Source: Hydractinia symbiolongicarpus
Taxonomy: Eukaryota > Cnidaria > Hydrozoa > Anthoathecata > Hydractiniidae
Reading direction: 5' to 3'
Assembly: GCF_029227915.1 (NCBI RefSeq)
Contig: NC_079878.1
Location: 25,941,501-26,005,500, forward strand
DNA: 64,000 nt
Positions 44,798 through 57,810 of this stretch are shown here, piece by piece. Every line of letters begins with the position of its first letter. The stretch's first letter is position 1. Below the pieces are notes generated by a model that searched no databases, was not told where the DNA came from, and saw only the letters and a list, made by a program, of their open reading frames with translations. Made by a program: the position numbers and the translations under genes.

Positions 44798-45540
44798 CCC
44801 TATTCGGTCCGGGGGGGGGGGCGGATTCCGCCCTCCCTGACGGTTTTTTTTTAATAACTCCTGATTGCTTTCCTATATGGCTATGATACTTACTGAGTTT
44901 CAACATTTATCTATTAGACACCTGCATGCTAAACTTTTAGGTCCTATACCTTTCGGAGGCTTTGATATTGGCCATTACTCGAAACTACCTCTAAAATCTC
45001 TATGAAATTCTTATAATGGGAAAAATATAATAACTCCTGTTAGGATTATCCTTAAAACTTGAAACTTGCAACACAACTTTGTTTCATCAAGAAAAATCAT
45101 TTTGAATAATTTTGACACGTGACTAATCCGATTTCCCGACTTTGTCATATTTTACCCGAAAATCGGAAAAAACGGATTTTCGGGCAATTTTTGGCAATTT
45201 TTTATCCGATCAATGTAAAAACCGGAAGATATGTTTAAAGAAATTTATTTAGCTTTAAGAAACTTCAAACAGAATGTAAAAATTCACTCTAGAACAAAAG
45301 TAATTATATTTTAAGCAGATAGTGGCATTTTTAACAATTTTCAAGCTTCTGATGACGTCACATAAAAATATGCTGACGCAAGCAAAAATTTATTGCCGCC
45401 ATTTTGTTCCTTTTATAACGTACTATAAGTGTGCCAAGTTTGATTCAATTTGAACAATCCTATGAAAAGTTATTGAGGGGGGGGCGGAATCCGCCCCCCC
45501 CCGGTCATAGTATGTTCGAAAAACCCCGGACCGAATAGGG
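44798..45540. mobile_element. piggyBac-like MITE (743 bp) with TTAA duplication
   Basis: The termini are exact inverted repeats of CCCTATTCGGTCCGGGG. TTAA flanks both sides (44794-44797 and 45541-45544), the piggyBac target signature. Just inside each end lies a long G or C tract and the palindrome GGCGGATTCCGCC (or its GGAATCC variant). No coding capacity. The ends start CCCT like the autonomous-type element at 1-607 but are otherwise different, so a different piggyBac subfamily probably mobilised it. Confidence 0.88.
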
Positions 45541-45544
45541 TTAA

Positions 45545-48500
45545 ATGGTTTGCTGGATTTCGTCTTGTAAAATAACAGAGCTTGTCTTATATAACTTTTT
45601 TAAACGGTTACAGGTTTGTGTCTTTTGTAATTTTTGAGAAAAGTTACTTTTGGTACTAAGCACAATATTCTATATTAATCATTTAATTAAATGAATTGTT
45701 TAGAAGGAGCTTATGAACAATCTAGACTTTAATTATGGACTGCTTCTAAAACATTCTTCAAAAACAAATGAATCATGTAGTTGTCGCTTTACTAACATTC
45801 CAACATTTAAAAGCATAAAAAAATAATGTACTCATCCGTATGGCATTTCTTCATTAAAACAGTCGAGTATGACAGGAATTACTTATGCATGCAAAATTAA
45901 TTATCTTTTCTGAAAAATGTTTTAACACACTACCGCGATTACGTATTTTTTCTCTCGTATTTCGCAACAAGATTCAATCTCTACATTGCTAATTCATTTT
46001 GTTTTAGTACACGTGGCAAACTTTCAACATTAACCAGTTGGTTTCGTACAGAATAAAAACACTTGGGCGCTACATAAAAAGAAGTTCTCCGCTACAACAT
46101 TAAGTTGTTTCAACTTTTCGTCATAAAATTAAAGCAAATCTCAAACAATCTTTCTCTTTTTCAAACATTCCCTTTCATGTTGAACAAATATTTTTCTCTC
46201 ATACCGTCTTTTCTCTCTCTCTACATTTTCTTCTAACTTTTATTTTCGAAAAGAAAATTCCAGTCAAGAATTTGAGATTTTACAGGAGCTACAATGTTGT
46301 TGGGACATCCTTAAAAAATAAAAAATACGTGTTGCAACAACATCAGCACAAAAGTAACGTTTTTAATTGGTATATGTCTTGTGAACATATATGACCAGGT
46401 GGTAGTAATTCTGTCTCTTCTTTTTTTGTAATTTCTGACGCAGTTGCAGTCAAGCAAAATAGAAAGGAAATGGTAACATTTTTTAGTTTTGTTTTAGGAA
46501 CTTTTTTATGTATTTAAAATCCAATAATTTATTTTGTTGTCCGTTACATTTAATAGTTACTTTTTTGCATCTAAGCGTTTGCAAAAATCATACTAGCAAA
46601 TACCGTTTCAAGTATTAGAACTCAATATAACATATTCTTCAAATCCATATAAATTCGGCCCAAAGGTTTGTCACCGCAAAGTAATTTTATCTCGCAAGTT
46701 GCGCAAACAAGATATTGTTTAAATTCAACAACGCTGCGTATTGTGACAAACGTTTTGTTGCTATAACCGTCGTAGTTATTGTTTGCTATTTGGTCGATTT
46801 AAGTTATTTTTCTATTTTTATGGCGCAGTCAACTATTTTCACAATCTCTTTAATCGCACCATTTTTACGTCAATACTATTGTTTTTAATAAAACAGAGGC
46901 GGTCCCATAATTAAATTCACGACAGCTTTATGAGAAATTAGAAACTGAACAAACGTTACGTTATCAAGCGACAAACAAAATCACGGCCCACACAACGGCC
47001 GTATTGTTTTGTGAAAAACTGTAGAGGGAGCCTTGAACGTAAGATGAGAAACAAAGTTACGTTACGTGATAACATTGTATCTTTTGTGTATTGATCACCT
47101 GTTTTCATCTCACCCCATTTGAACACAATCTCGCAGAAAATTTATTGTCATGCCATCACGGTTAGTACCACAATCGTGTGTGTCTTCTCTTTTAGAAATT
47201 TAAGGATGACGAATTAGTTCATGAATAGAGGGTCAATATGGCAACTAAGAAGACCCAACAGTAGTTGTCGTTGACTTGGACACATTTTTAAATTAAAGAC
47301 TTCCTGATTTACTAAAACACTACTTAAATATCAAAGTTTTTTTTTGTTTGAAAAGAAATAGGATTCTCGAAGCTTTCTAACTTATCTGTCCGAAAGGGAT
47401 CTCTGCCGTTTTCGCTAGACCTTAATTTTACTTTTTAACCAAGGGATTTATTTGACTTGCCAGCGTATAGTTTTCTTTTGTGAGTCCCAACAGACTTGCA
47501 TTCATTAAAATAATTTGTTATTCGAATCACAGTTTAAATTTCTTAGCGTGATAGTTGCAGCTTTCAAATTTCTTTCTTTTATAACTCATGCTTAGCACGT
47601 AACGGATAAACTTGTCATTTTTTATAAAACAAGATTATATTCTTTTTTTTGATCACAAAAAGCTTTTAATCCATACATGTAAATGTATAAACACATCATT
47701 ACATTGTGTGATTAGTTTTAATAAGTAATTTAATACTGTCATTCAGTTTCGCGCTAAAGTATACTTAAACAGAGGAAACAATTTTCAAACAAGATAAAAG
47801 GTTACTTTGATGTGTCGTTAAAAGTATGCGTGTTAATGCTGTGTATATTTTTGTATTGTGTGTCTGTTTTGTGTGTCTGTTTTGAATTGGTAAAAAATAT
47901 TTATACCTGTAAGTCATTTTGTGTAATTCGCAGACCATAAATCTAATTTTACGGACCAAAATGGATTTTTTTATTTCTAATATAGTATGGTGTTACAAGA
48001 TTTGATAATGATGGCGAATTATGACAGCATAGAAATAATAAAGCGTGTAATATGCAGACCATGATATTAAAATTGATATCTGGCCTGCAAAATAAACGTA
48101 AGACTTTCTAGCTTCAATAGTTATTATGCCATGAAATGTTTTTTTTACAGTAGTGTACAGCTGGTGTAAGGATTATTGAAGTAAAGAACAATCAGTAAAT
48201 ACACGAAATGAAGATAGACAATAATATTGATATCAATTTTACTAAACATTAACAAATCTCAATCCAGATTGACAGAGATTACTTGAAATATTAGCAGGCC
48301 TTGCCCTTTGATCATAACCTCCTCACTCCCTAAAGACCAGAAATTTTGATAAAGAAATGAAGTTTTGGCACACGACATCTCCTCAGATTTACACTTTCAT
48401 CATTACCCTTTAATCAGAACCTCGATCCCTGCAAACTAGAAACCAAAGTTAGAAATTTCTTGAGTTTCATAAAATTTAGCACACCATATCTATTCAGATT

Positions 48501-49740
48501 CAACTGGGCAAAACGCGTAACGAGAGGTGTAACCAGGGAGTTGTGTTACAATGTGATAAAAAGAGGGAGGTGTAAGCTATTGTGATGTAGCCAGGAGTGT
48601 TGCGTAACTAGGTGTGTCGAGTTTTAATGCAGTTGTACTTAAAAAAATGCTTGTGTGGTGTAAACAAAAGACAAGAGTTTTATTTGTGTATCAACGTGTT
48701 TAGTATCAACATTCTGTACTCTTGTTCTTCATAAACAACACAAAATTTTGGCTAAGGCTTGATATTACACAATGTTCTCTCTCACTTGTCGCTTATATAT
48801 TACTTGTGGGATATCTATTGGGAAACCAGATGAACATGGTTTTCCTGTTCAGTTAGGTTAGTCTGTCAATCAAAATTAAACCGTTTTCACGTTTGTCGTT
48901 GTCCTAAATTTACACGACTTTCAGAACAAGGTATCTGTTGTTGTTGTTTTATCATCTCTGCTGTTTCTCCTAATTTTTCTTTTAATTAACTCACTTCAAG
49001 TTGGCTGTTGGTGACCATTTACTTTGTTGCTTGAAACATCTCACGCTACTTATAAGATGTTTATTTTTTAGATAAAAATATTTGTTTTCGTTTTGTTATG
49101 GATCCATCAGTAACCCATTCTGTTCCATATAATCTAAGAAACTTGCATTGTTAAAGATAAAAAAGAGTGATATTTGTTTAAAAAGATGCTATTGTAGATT
49201 GTGTTTTATATCATATGCTGGCCTCTAGATAATAACTTAGTGACCTCAATGTTCCATCGAATACTGACAGTTGGAATTTTAACGATTTTTAAAAACCGCA
49301 AACTAAAATAAATTAACCAGCCTATTCTTAACACAAACAAATACGTGACGTTTCTTCCTGTCCTCGGTGAAATGAAATGTGTTAAACACCGCAAAACGAG
49401 ATATTGTTTATTGTGTTAAGGAATTTAAAGTAGGCAAAAATAGCTGCGGTTAAATTAGCGTTTTAAATTAAATATCATACGATGCATATTTGTTTTGTCT
49501 AATTGTTCTTACATACAGTCAACAAAATGTCATTCAGTTGCAACAATGTTTTTGTGTGAAGAACTAGCCTGTCGCGTAAAGTTATCGAGTGTGATTGTGT
49601 TTGGCGAGAAATAATCGAGTCTTATTGTGTTTCGTAAAAGTGAAATGTACATAGAAATAGAATGATATTTTGTTTGTGTTTACAGAAATTCAATTTTATT
49701 TTTATATTAAACAAAGATAAAACATTAAGAGAAAGAAAAT
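45545..49740. other. no gene seen
   Basis: Noncoding, AT-rich. It contains one diverged tandem pair of about 95-100 bp (48303-48393 and 48409-48503, sharing CCTTTGATCATAACCTC- and GCACAC-A-ATCT-type words) and a run of GTGTAAC/GTTGTGTTAC words at 48500-48620. The promoter of the secreted gene at 49741 should be near 49.6-49.7 kb. Confidence 0.5.
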
Positions 49741-52538
49741 ATGGCGAAAATTATCACAATGCTTCTCATGTTCAACTGCTGCGTTCTTTGTGCGTGCTTT
49801 GGACGGGGAAGTAAACTCCATGACATGTGGAAGAACAAGAAAGTACCACCAGGTTTGGTTAGGTAAACTAATTTATATTTTTACTCATCTGTTTGTTTCT
49901 CTTTTCCCAATGACAGTAGTGTATTGTTTGCTAACAGAAGTTAGTTTTCGTCGCTTACAATCATACTGAAACAAGATGGCTACTTTTGAAGCTACGTACT
50001 TGTAAAACGTTAAAGTTCTTACAGACGTCTGCACGACCATTCTTCCCGAATTTCGGGATTTTGTGGGCCTCCACGTGGATTATTTCCTTCTGCATAAGCG
50101 CTGTAGACTGCCTCAACCAAATTTATTCGCTGTCCTTCTAACCTACATTTGAGCAAAAGTAGCGATAAAAAATAACTCAGATAGGAGATATTTTAAATCG
50201 ATTTTCTGGCTATTAAAGTAAAAAAAAAAGACAAAGATGCTGGAAATAGATATTATAAAACCGTATGAAGCAAATGCGCGAAATTGCGGAGTGAATACAT
50301 TTAAAAGACGCGAAAATTAAGATAATTAGTTAACTGAACAGCCTTGTATACTATTCGATTTTTTTTGGGGAAATTAAAAAACAATTTTATTTTAATTTTT
50401 ACGCACAAATTAGTGTCATTTCTCACCTTTTTTCGTAACTTTTGATAAATAAAGCAGTTACACACATTTTAAGAATTTATATTGTACGAAACATAAAAAA
50501 AGTTGTTTCCATTCGAAAAAGATATTGCATCAGGGGACATCTATTGTGTACGCTATAGACACAGAAATGCTTGTTGTTGTTGACCATCATACGCTTACCG
50601 TGGGTGCACATTTATTCTGCGAAATTTAAGACAGATTTGAACTCTTCCCATTTTTCCCACGTTTGTACTGTTTTGTTATGTTCACAATCAAATATTTTAG
50701 GGTAGGTCGCAATCCTTTCAACGGTATGAAATGTCATATCAGAAATTGTCAACATCTTATTACGGCACGTCCTCCTGTAGCTGCTACGCGCAAAACAAAA
50801 CCTCCTACCAAATCACCAGAAGAAATAGCAGCTGAAATCAAGGTAATATCAATTACCTTTGTCTTTACCGTTCATACGGCTGGACTTTTGCAGGCTCTTT
50901 AAGTTCACAGGGAGAGGTCTACAGAAGACACCCTATATATCTTCTATAAGTTACGGGTTACAGAGAAAAAGTTTGCATGCCTGAAGCCGTTAATAAGATG
51001 AATAAATTTAATCAAAAAATGACGACATCAATATTTAAATTTTTTTAATTTTACACATATAGCACTTTTCTCACAAGTGTTCGATTACAAAAATGTGAGT
51101 AAAAATATTTTGCCAATAAGATGCAAATAATCATATTATTTGCATCTTATTGGCAAAATATTTTTAATAGGTGCGCCTTTAGCACTTAACCTTCCCTTGT
51201 TCAAACGTTTTCCCAAAAAAATCTGGAAAAAGGAAGAGAATGTTGAGTTAACTCCTTCGAATTCTAAGAAAAAAACAAATTTTCAAAAGTGAAAGTATTT
51301 TTGTTTTCTTTAGAGAATTAAAGACCAACAAAACCCTAAACAGATCAAAGAATGGAAAAGCAATACCGGAATTCGCTCAATTTCTAAGGAGATGATAGAA
51401 TTGCGAAGAAAATTAGGAACAAAACAGCTCAGGTAACACCTTGACAATCTTTATACCTCTCTGCTTCGTTTATTGTTTTTATAAAAATTAAGATTAAACT
51501 ATTCGTTTCATTTTTATCTCCATGTGTGTGTTAAACAAAATCTGTATCGAATTTGTGTGTTATTAAATGCTGCAATCGTGTGCATACAATCGGGACATAT
51601 GGAAGTTTTTATCAGAACTTACCCTTTAACATTTTACGGGCCCTTATCCTCCTTCCGTTGATATTCGTCGATATACACTTACGAAGTTTCTTGGTTTCCA
51701 ATACGGAGAAATAAAGAAGGGTTAACATAATTCTGAGCTGCATTTTCTTCCACTATATTACGCACACGATTGCAATGAACTATGTCTAAATCCGTATGAT
51801 AGTTCAATGTAATACAAGTAAATTGTACCAAATAACTATGAGATTTTTCGTGTGTAATAATCTAAAATTAGGTCCAGGATAGCATTAGACGATTTGTAAT
51901 ATAGGGATTACTTAAAAATGATTTTATTAGGCTCTATCCTTTTTCGGCTTAAATTTTTGTCGCTCCTATTTTTAAAAATTTCGCTACAACTAAAGAAAAA
52001 AATTTGGGATTGGAAATCATAGTTCGAAATACCCCTAAAGTAAATTATTGATCGGCCTGTTTTTTCGTCGTCCAATTTTTTATCGTCCTATTTGTTGACA
52101 ACCCAACAAATTTTTGGCGATAAAGCAGAGTGCAAGAGGCAGCTGATAAGTCTAATCACAGCCAGTGAAACATTTGTTTTTTATTGTAGTTGTGCAGCCA
52201 ATTCCGATTGTACAAATCAAACTTGTTGTCTTGTAAACCAAGATGGCATTGGCGTTTGCGTGTTGAAGCCGCACAGAATTGGAGATCGGTGCACAGATTT
52301 ATGCGCATGCGCAAATAATTTTATTTGCAAGAAAATGGAAGCTAACATAAAGAACATATCACAATACAAAAGGTGTGCTAAAGTAGAGAAAAAACTTGCT
52401 CCTAAAGGCCTAGATTTAAATGACTTCAACAAATGGAAAAAAAGCGGTGGTAAGGGCGGTGAAGGCGGTAAAGGCGGAAAGATGAAATTTACAGATAGTA
52501 TCAAAAGAATAATGAAGAAAAGCGTGGAAAGTAATTAA
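49741..52538 (+). CDS. secreted protein with C-terminal Dickkopf/prokineticin-like colipase fold (4 exons, 243 aa)
   Basis: Exons 49741-49862, 50701-50842, 51314-51432 and 52190-52538 join in phase with GT-AG borders (732 nt). A signal peptide (MAKIITMLLMFNCCVLCAC) is followed by a basic region (about 25-127) with few cysteines. A ten-cysteine module follows at residues 129-190: Cys 129, 135, 140, 141, 151, 162, 166, 168, 174 and 190. The C-x5-C-x4-CC-x9-C-x10-C...C-x-C-x5-C...C spacing is that of the colipase fold shared by Dickkopf second cysteine domains and prokineticins, and the SDC..., CC and VLKPHRIGDRC runs lean towards Dickkopf. The first Dickkopf cysteine domain is missing. The tail (about 205-243) is Lys/Gly-rich and very basic. 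It is probably an extracellular signal or antagonist; receptor and pathway are unknown. An AATAAA lies at 52996. Confidence 0.85.
51101..51165. repeat. perfect 31-bp inverted repeat with 3-base loop (intron hairpin)
   Basis: Arm 51101-51131 and arm 51135-51165 are exact complements, separated by CAT. The arm includes TTTTGCCAATAAGATGC. It lies in intron 2 of the colipase-fold gene, so a pre-mRNA would carry a 31-bp perfect hairpin. Confidence 0.97.
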
Positions 52539-55500
52539 CTTTTCTGGACATGTGGCATCGGATAGATGACGATTTGGCTAAAAGGCTGGTTTATCTTAAA
52601 GGTGATTAAAGGGAACTTCAATAGGGAACTTTAAAAAGTTTTTTCTTTCATCTGCATACTGCTAATGGGAAGCATTGCAAGATTTTCCCACAGGAAAACA
52701 AACAAAGACAAGTGTCAAGGCAGACAAAACTTCATGTACATATATACATATATATCCAATTAAATTATTAGTTTAAACAGAAGATTTATTACGATGGGAT
52801 TGTAATACAATATTTTTCACCCTTTATCTTCATAACACTGTCGGTTTAGAAAGTGACAGTGGTTTGCTTTTCTGTAAAGCCAATTTAAAAAAAATAAGGA
52901 CATTAATCAAGCAATGTAATGATTAATTAACCGATCAATCTAAATTTTTGTTTTTATTTTCAACCAGACATAGATTTGACTTTCTTTACTTGGTAAATAA
53001 AACGTTAAATGACACAGTTGCTCTTAGAATTAATGTCTGTAACTTTTTTCTTTTGTTTTTTTTTTATCAAGTATGTTAAGTGGAGTTATTTTTGTTTACA
53101 ACACATCCTTTTATTTTGTGTTTACTTTGGATGGCTCCAACACTCATACAAGTGAGAGTTTATATTGGTGCTGTCATTTTGAATTATCTTCTCACGCCGT
53201 CTCGAATTCCCACCTCTAATTCAGTCTCTATAATATTTTCGCCGTTTAAAATGGCGGCCAATTGCTACTTCATGTAATGACGCACGAATTACCATACCTG
53301 GGATGTGTATGACGTACGAAATACTATTAACCGGGATATGATGGGCAGATTCTAACGATATATTTCAAAACTCCTTTCCAAGCGGCTTTCATATCATTTG
53401 TTTTTGGAACACCAGACGGTGAACTACAATAACATAAATCTCCCTAAGAATTATACAACATCTTCATTTAAGATTCATTAGGTAGACGTTCATTCTCCCT
53501 GATTTTCTCAGATACTTTTTCATTTATTATGTTCGTTTTAGAATATACTAAGTTAGGCATTATTTTAATTTTTCATTTACATCTTTTTTATATACTTTAT
53601 TTATATTCATTTAGTATGATAAGTTTAGCAAAAGATGTAGCTATCTAGTGTACAAGAAATAAAATTTTTGTGTTGGCCTAATTTTTTCTAATTTTCAAAA
53701 AGTCATCAGTAGATATAGACGCGCTGTTATTCTCTGGCCTTAGATAGTTCAAGTTGTCATTACATTGAAATCTACATTTTCTAAAACATTGGAAAACATT
53801 AAAGACGGCAGTCTTTAATGGAACGGAAGTTGAGCATATTGTGTTCTGACAGTTGTGGCCATAACTGATAGAAAGCAGTCTTTAAAATGCCTAAAAAGTG
53901 ATTCAATAAGTTCCTTCCCCACACATTCTGAAGAATGGCGCGTAATATACGAAGCACATAAAAGGTGCATTATGCAAGACACTATACAACCTGTTTATAA
54001 ATAATTAATTTTTAATGATGAGTTTACTACTTTTTTATTTTCATTTTCTAAAAAAGGAAAATTTTCCTTCTATATTCTTTTGGCGATAAATATGCTACGG
54101 CCTGTAAAATGTATTAAATATCATTAAATCGAAAGTCTATTTTAGTGAAGGAACAGAGACAGACAACACGAGGAGCTGCATTTGCTAAAAAATGCGATGT
54201 TACTAGCTTTAAGAACGTAATTAATACCTTGATTTTAAAATTAATGTTGTTGTTTCGACTGGCTAAAATTTCGAAGGATGTAGCTAGCTACAGTCGTTGC
54301 CAAAAGTAGTTGAATGCAAAAACTGACTATTAGTGACAGAAAAGGCAATAAATACAAAATTACGGTCCTTTTTATCCCCTCCTCCCTTTACACAATATTG
54401 GAGAGTCATAGCAGCAAACTTCAGTTCCCTAAAAACCTGAGTGTAATATTTCAAGAATGTCTCAACATTTTGGCAAAGATTGTCTTGAGTTAAAAGCAGG
54501 ATAAGTGCTTTTATCGAATAAATCATGTATATCTTATATATGAAAGAAACTTTTCTGTCATTTTCAATTATATTTGGTTACCTAATGTTATGCTTAATTA
54601 GCTCGACTTTTTTGTAAGTCACTAAAGTCGAAAACTAACAGCCGTTTCGTAGCACTTTTATCGTGAAATAGTCTGATTATGTCAAGAAATAGAAGATTGT
54701 TGTAAAGTTCTTTCAAAAATTGGAGATAGAGTTTTGTATGATGCATAATAGTATAGCAAATCTCTATATTAATAATACCCTTTTTTTCTATATGCGTGCG
54801 TCGGAATAGTATCAGAGTAGCAACAACCGCAGCTTCTTTAATTTTGCTGCTTGGCTACTAACAACCGTAATATTGTAATATAATAGTTTGGACACACCTC
54901 CACTTCTACACACATAAATACACGCGCACGCGCACGCATTCCTTTCATGGGTACAGCATGAAGTTCTAGTTCTTAAAAAAACTTTGAAAGACGCTGTGTA
55001 TAATGGTAGCAATTTTGGTGGTTTCTTTTTGCCTATTTTCATCCTTATACTTTTAATTTATCTCTATTTATTTACGATTTTTCACATGCTAGGACGAACA
55101 TTTTATCACCTTTTAACCATGTATAAATCTTAGACAAATCAATTTTCAGAATGTGGTTAACGCCAGGTCACCTAGCTATTCTACCTTATTAATACCGTCA
55201 ACCACAAGAATCATCGAGATGTTTATTAATTTCGCATTAAGCTGAAATACGTGGCCCTCATCCCTATATTTGTCTTACTAAAATTAGGCAAAAATCCAGG
55301 TCGGAATATTCTCTTTCGGAGATTTTGACAGTTTAAGCAACAACCTGCGAATCAAATAACAGAGACTTAAAACAATAACAAAGACTACCTATCTACGATG
55401 GCATTGTTAATAACTTTTCATGAAGGCATATAAAGAACGCACCCAAATTAAACTAAAGCAGCAAGGTAAGGAAAAGTCAAAACAAAAATGTCTGTTCGCG

Positions 55501-56347
55501 AACCTGCAAAGAAAAGTTAGCAAAGAAACTGTCAAGAACAAGCCGTTGAACACACGAAATTCAGAAACAGTAATTCAAAAAGGGTTTTTTCGAGTCGAAC
55601 GGAGAAATTTGTTTTTGGGGGGTTTGCTCTGCATAAGGTAGCTAATTATACCAGCGCTGAAGTTAAAAATTTTTTCTTTAAACTAGTAAGGTTTCTAACT
55701 TATGCGAATAATATTTGGACGTTGATTATAGAACAACAACTAAAACTAAAGTAAAATTCAAAGAAATGTATATCTACAATAAAATTTCCTAAAATGACAA
55801 CGAAAACTATTGGCGTATTGTTCACAACGTGCAACTTATGTACAAGACTGTGTTCAGCTTGGATTTGTCCTTGCTTAGTAAGCATTCTGTTGCTCCATCT
55901 TCTTTGTGTAAAGTCCGTATTACACTTTTTGACGTGCTCCAACATGTCGCTAGTCATGCAAACTGTTGCGTCAGATTTTTGAAGCATATTTTCTGTTGAA
56001 AACTTTTGAGTCTATTTAGACACAGCTGAGTAATTTTACTAATATTGATAATCAAGAAAAAATGAGTACCATAAAGTTAAGTATGAGAAGGGCAAAGTAA
56101 TGCTTTTAAAAATAGTCCTTGTGCAGTACAAATTAGAAGGTACAAGTTAACAATTTCATTTTTTTACCCTACATGAAAGTAGGATGAGATGCTGTAGAAT
56201 TAATCTCATCCCCGAAGCTTTTTTTTCACTCTCTGATATGTGACTAGCACAAAAGAAGTAGATTTGGTACTGGCAGGTCAAAATACCAACTATTTTTGAA
56301 ATAAGATTGCAAAATAAGTTTTCCTTGTTTGCCCATTTTTTGTCCGG
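52539..56347. other. no gene seen
   Basis: After the 3' end of the colipase-fold gene I see only short frames. A small alternating CGCACG run is at 54922-54938. No known domain or transposon terminus was recognised. Confidence 0.5.
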
Positions 56348-56390
56348 TAATAACGGTTCAACTGAACAAGGTTCAGTTGAACCGTTATTA
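56348..56390. repeat. perfect 20-bp inverted repeat with 3-base loop
   Basis: Arms 56348-56367 and 56371-56390 (TAATAACGGTTCAACTGAAC and its complement) flank AAG. It sits 88 bases outside the left end of the ISL2EU relic. Confidence 0.97.
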
Positions 56391-56571
56391 TCTTTTTGGC
56401 TACATACAAATGTTAAATATATTTAATTTGAAGTTTTTAGCTACCTATATGGACCAAGAGCAGCTTTTGTTCTTGAATACACCAATCCGACATCTTCCGG
56501 GACCATGCTCAAGCTGCAAAAAGTGGTTGTTATTTTTGGTTGCAGCTTTTATTTTTAAGTTATAATTTGCC

Positions 56572-57060
56572 ATGGATTTCGAATTGGTCAATAAAATGAA
56601 TGTGGATGAGTTAAAGATGTTCCTCAGGATTCTTGGTTTAAAGGTTTCAGGTAGAAAGGTTGAATTGGTAGCTAGAGTGTTTGTTGCTGCTCAGACCAAT
56701 GTTCCACTTGCTAAAACAGCACAGAAGGTCATCTAATGCAAGAACATCAAAGCAAACTCCTACATGATAAGGTGCAACTGCCTGATCCCAATTATTTAAT
56801 ATCTGGTTGGATTTGTGAAACTGATAGTATTACTTAGTGGCCTTGCTTAACATACTCCTGATATTAACAACTACTTAGCTTTCAATTCCAACTAGTTTAG
56901 CAGTGCGGATTTGAACGACTGCAAGAACTCAAAAGCTTACAATTATTTTAATAGGGGGTGGCTTGCAGATGTTAGTCACCACAGCATTGATTCATCATCA
57001 GCATATTGTTTTTTAAAAGCTCATTGTAGAAAGGTTCAAATCCTGACAGGAGTGTCACAT
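56572..57060 (+). pseudogene. relic of SAP/YqaJ-type accessory gene
   Basis: ATG 56572 opens a clean 54-codon SAP-like segment (NVDELKMFLRILGLKVSGRK, then ELVARVFVAAQTNVPL) matching the N-terminus of the accessory protein at 7311. After the stop at 56736 the homologous reading continues in a shifted frame (LPDPNYLISGW, like IPDPLDITNGW in the full copy), with stops. It resumes at about 56900-57040 with DLNDCKNSKAYNYFNRGW. The remaining SWIM and YqaJ domains are deleted. Confidence 0.75.
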
Positions 57061-57319
57061 AAATTATTACATAAAGTTATTATAGTACTTTATTAGCCTT
57101 TATAATGTTTTTTGTGGCTATAAAAATAGCCGTTTTATTAGGTGTCCAAAATCATTGATCTTCTTTTTTCTCCTTTTCCTTACTGATAAGAGATGGTTTA
57201 AGATTGCAAAGTGCAATATCATCAGCATAGTGTAGCATTGTGATTGGCAATACACTCTTAAAAATTATGTACGTTTTGAGCATCACCAAGAAGAATTATT
57301 AACAGTCTCATTCAAGTTT

Positions 57320-57810
57320 TAAACGTTTTGGAACAAGTAGTGGACAAAATACCAAATCTATCAGCCAAATCTTCATTTAACAATCCCAATCTTAGCCTCA
57401 TTAAAGTTAAAAGAAACTCATCTTTACTGGAAAGTTTTTTAGATCTTAAAAAAGTCTATTTAACTTTACTAGAAACAATATGTGACTTAGCACCCCTTTT
57501 GACAAGTGAGGATCGACCAAGGAAAACAGAGAATTAAACCCAACAATTGTTGTAATACCTGTGTAAAAGTTCATTTTTTTATCACTTGTAATCTTTTTCT
57601 AGGTGAAAATAGATGCTTTGGCTGTATTAAATACAAGCTTTCTTTTTAAAACTTTGTTTTCCAGTGATAACAATTTGATTTTGCACAATGGTGACGGAAT
57701 AATGTTCGTCTCGGATTCACTGGAGCTGTGTCATAGCCAAAATACAAAGAAGGATCATGGTGCTGAGGTGTTGGTTCCCCATCAACAAAATGAAGTGAAC
57801 AGACTCTATC
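57320..57810 (-). pseudogene. relic of THAP/DDE transposase
   Basis: The minus strand retains two homologous patches of the transposase at 9627-11622. One patch (about 57330-57530) matches the helix-turn-helix/RFGPARK region; its antisense frame even mirrors the antisense frame of the intact copy (PNLSAKSSFNNPNLSLIKVK versus EILKRSAKSSFSKPSLSFIK). The other patch (about 57700-57810) matches the end of the THAP finger and the YESA stretch. The DDE catalytic core is absent. No function is expected. Confidence 0.72.

Noticed and set aside
52217-52504. Proline-rich minus-strand frame
   Set aside because: Antisense shadow of the last exon of the colipase-fold gene.
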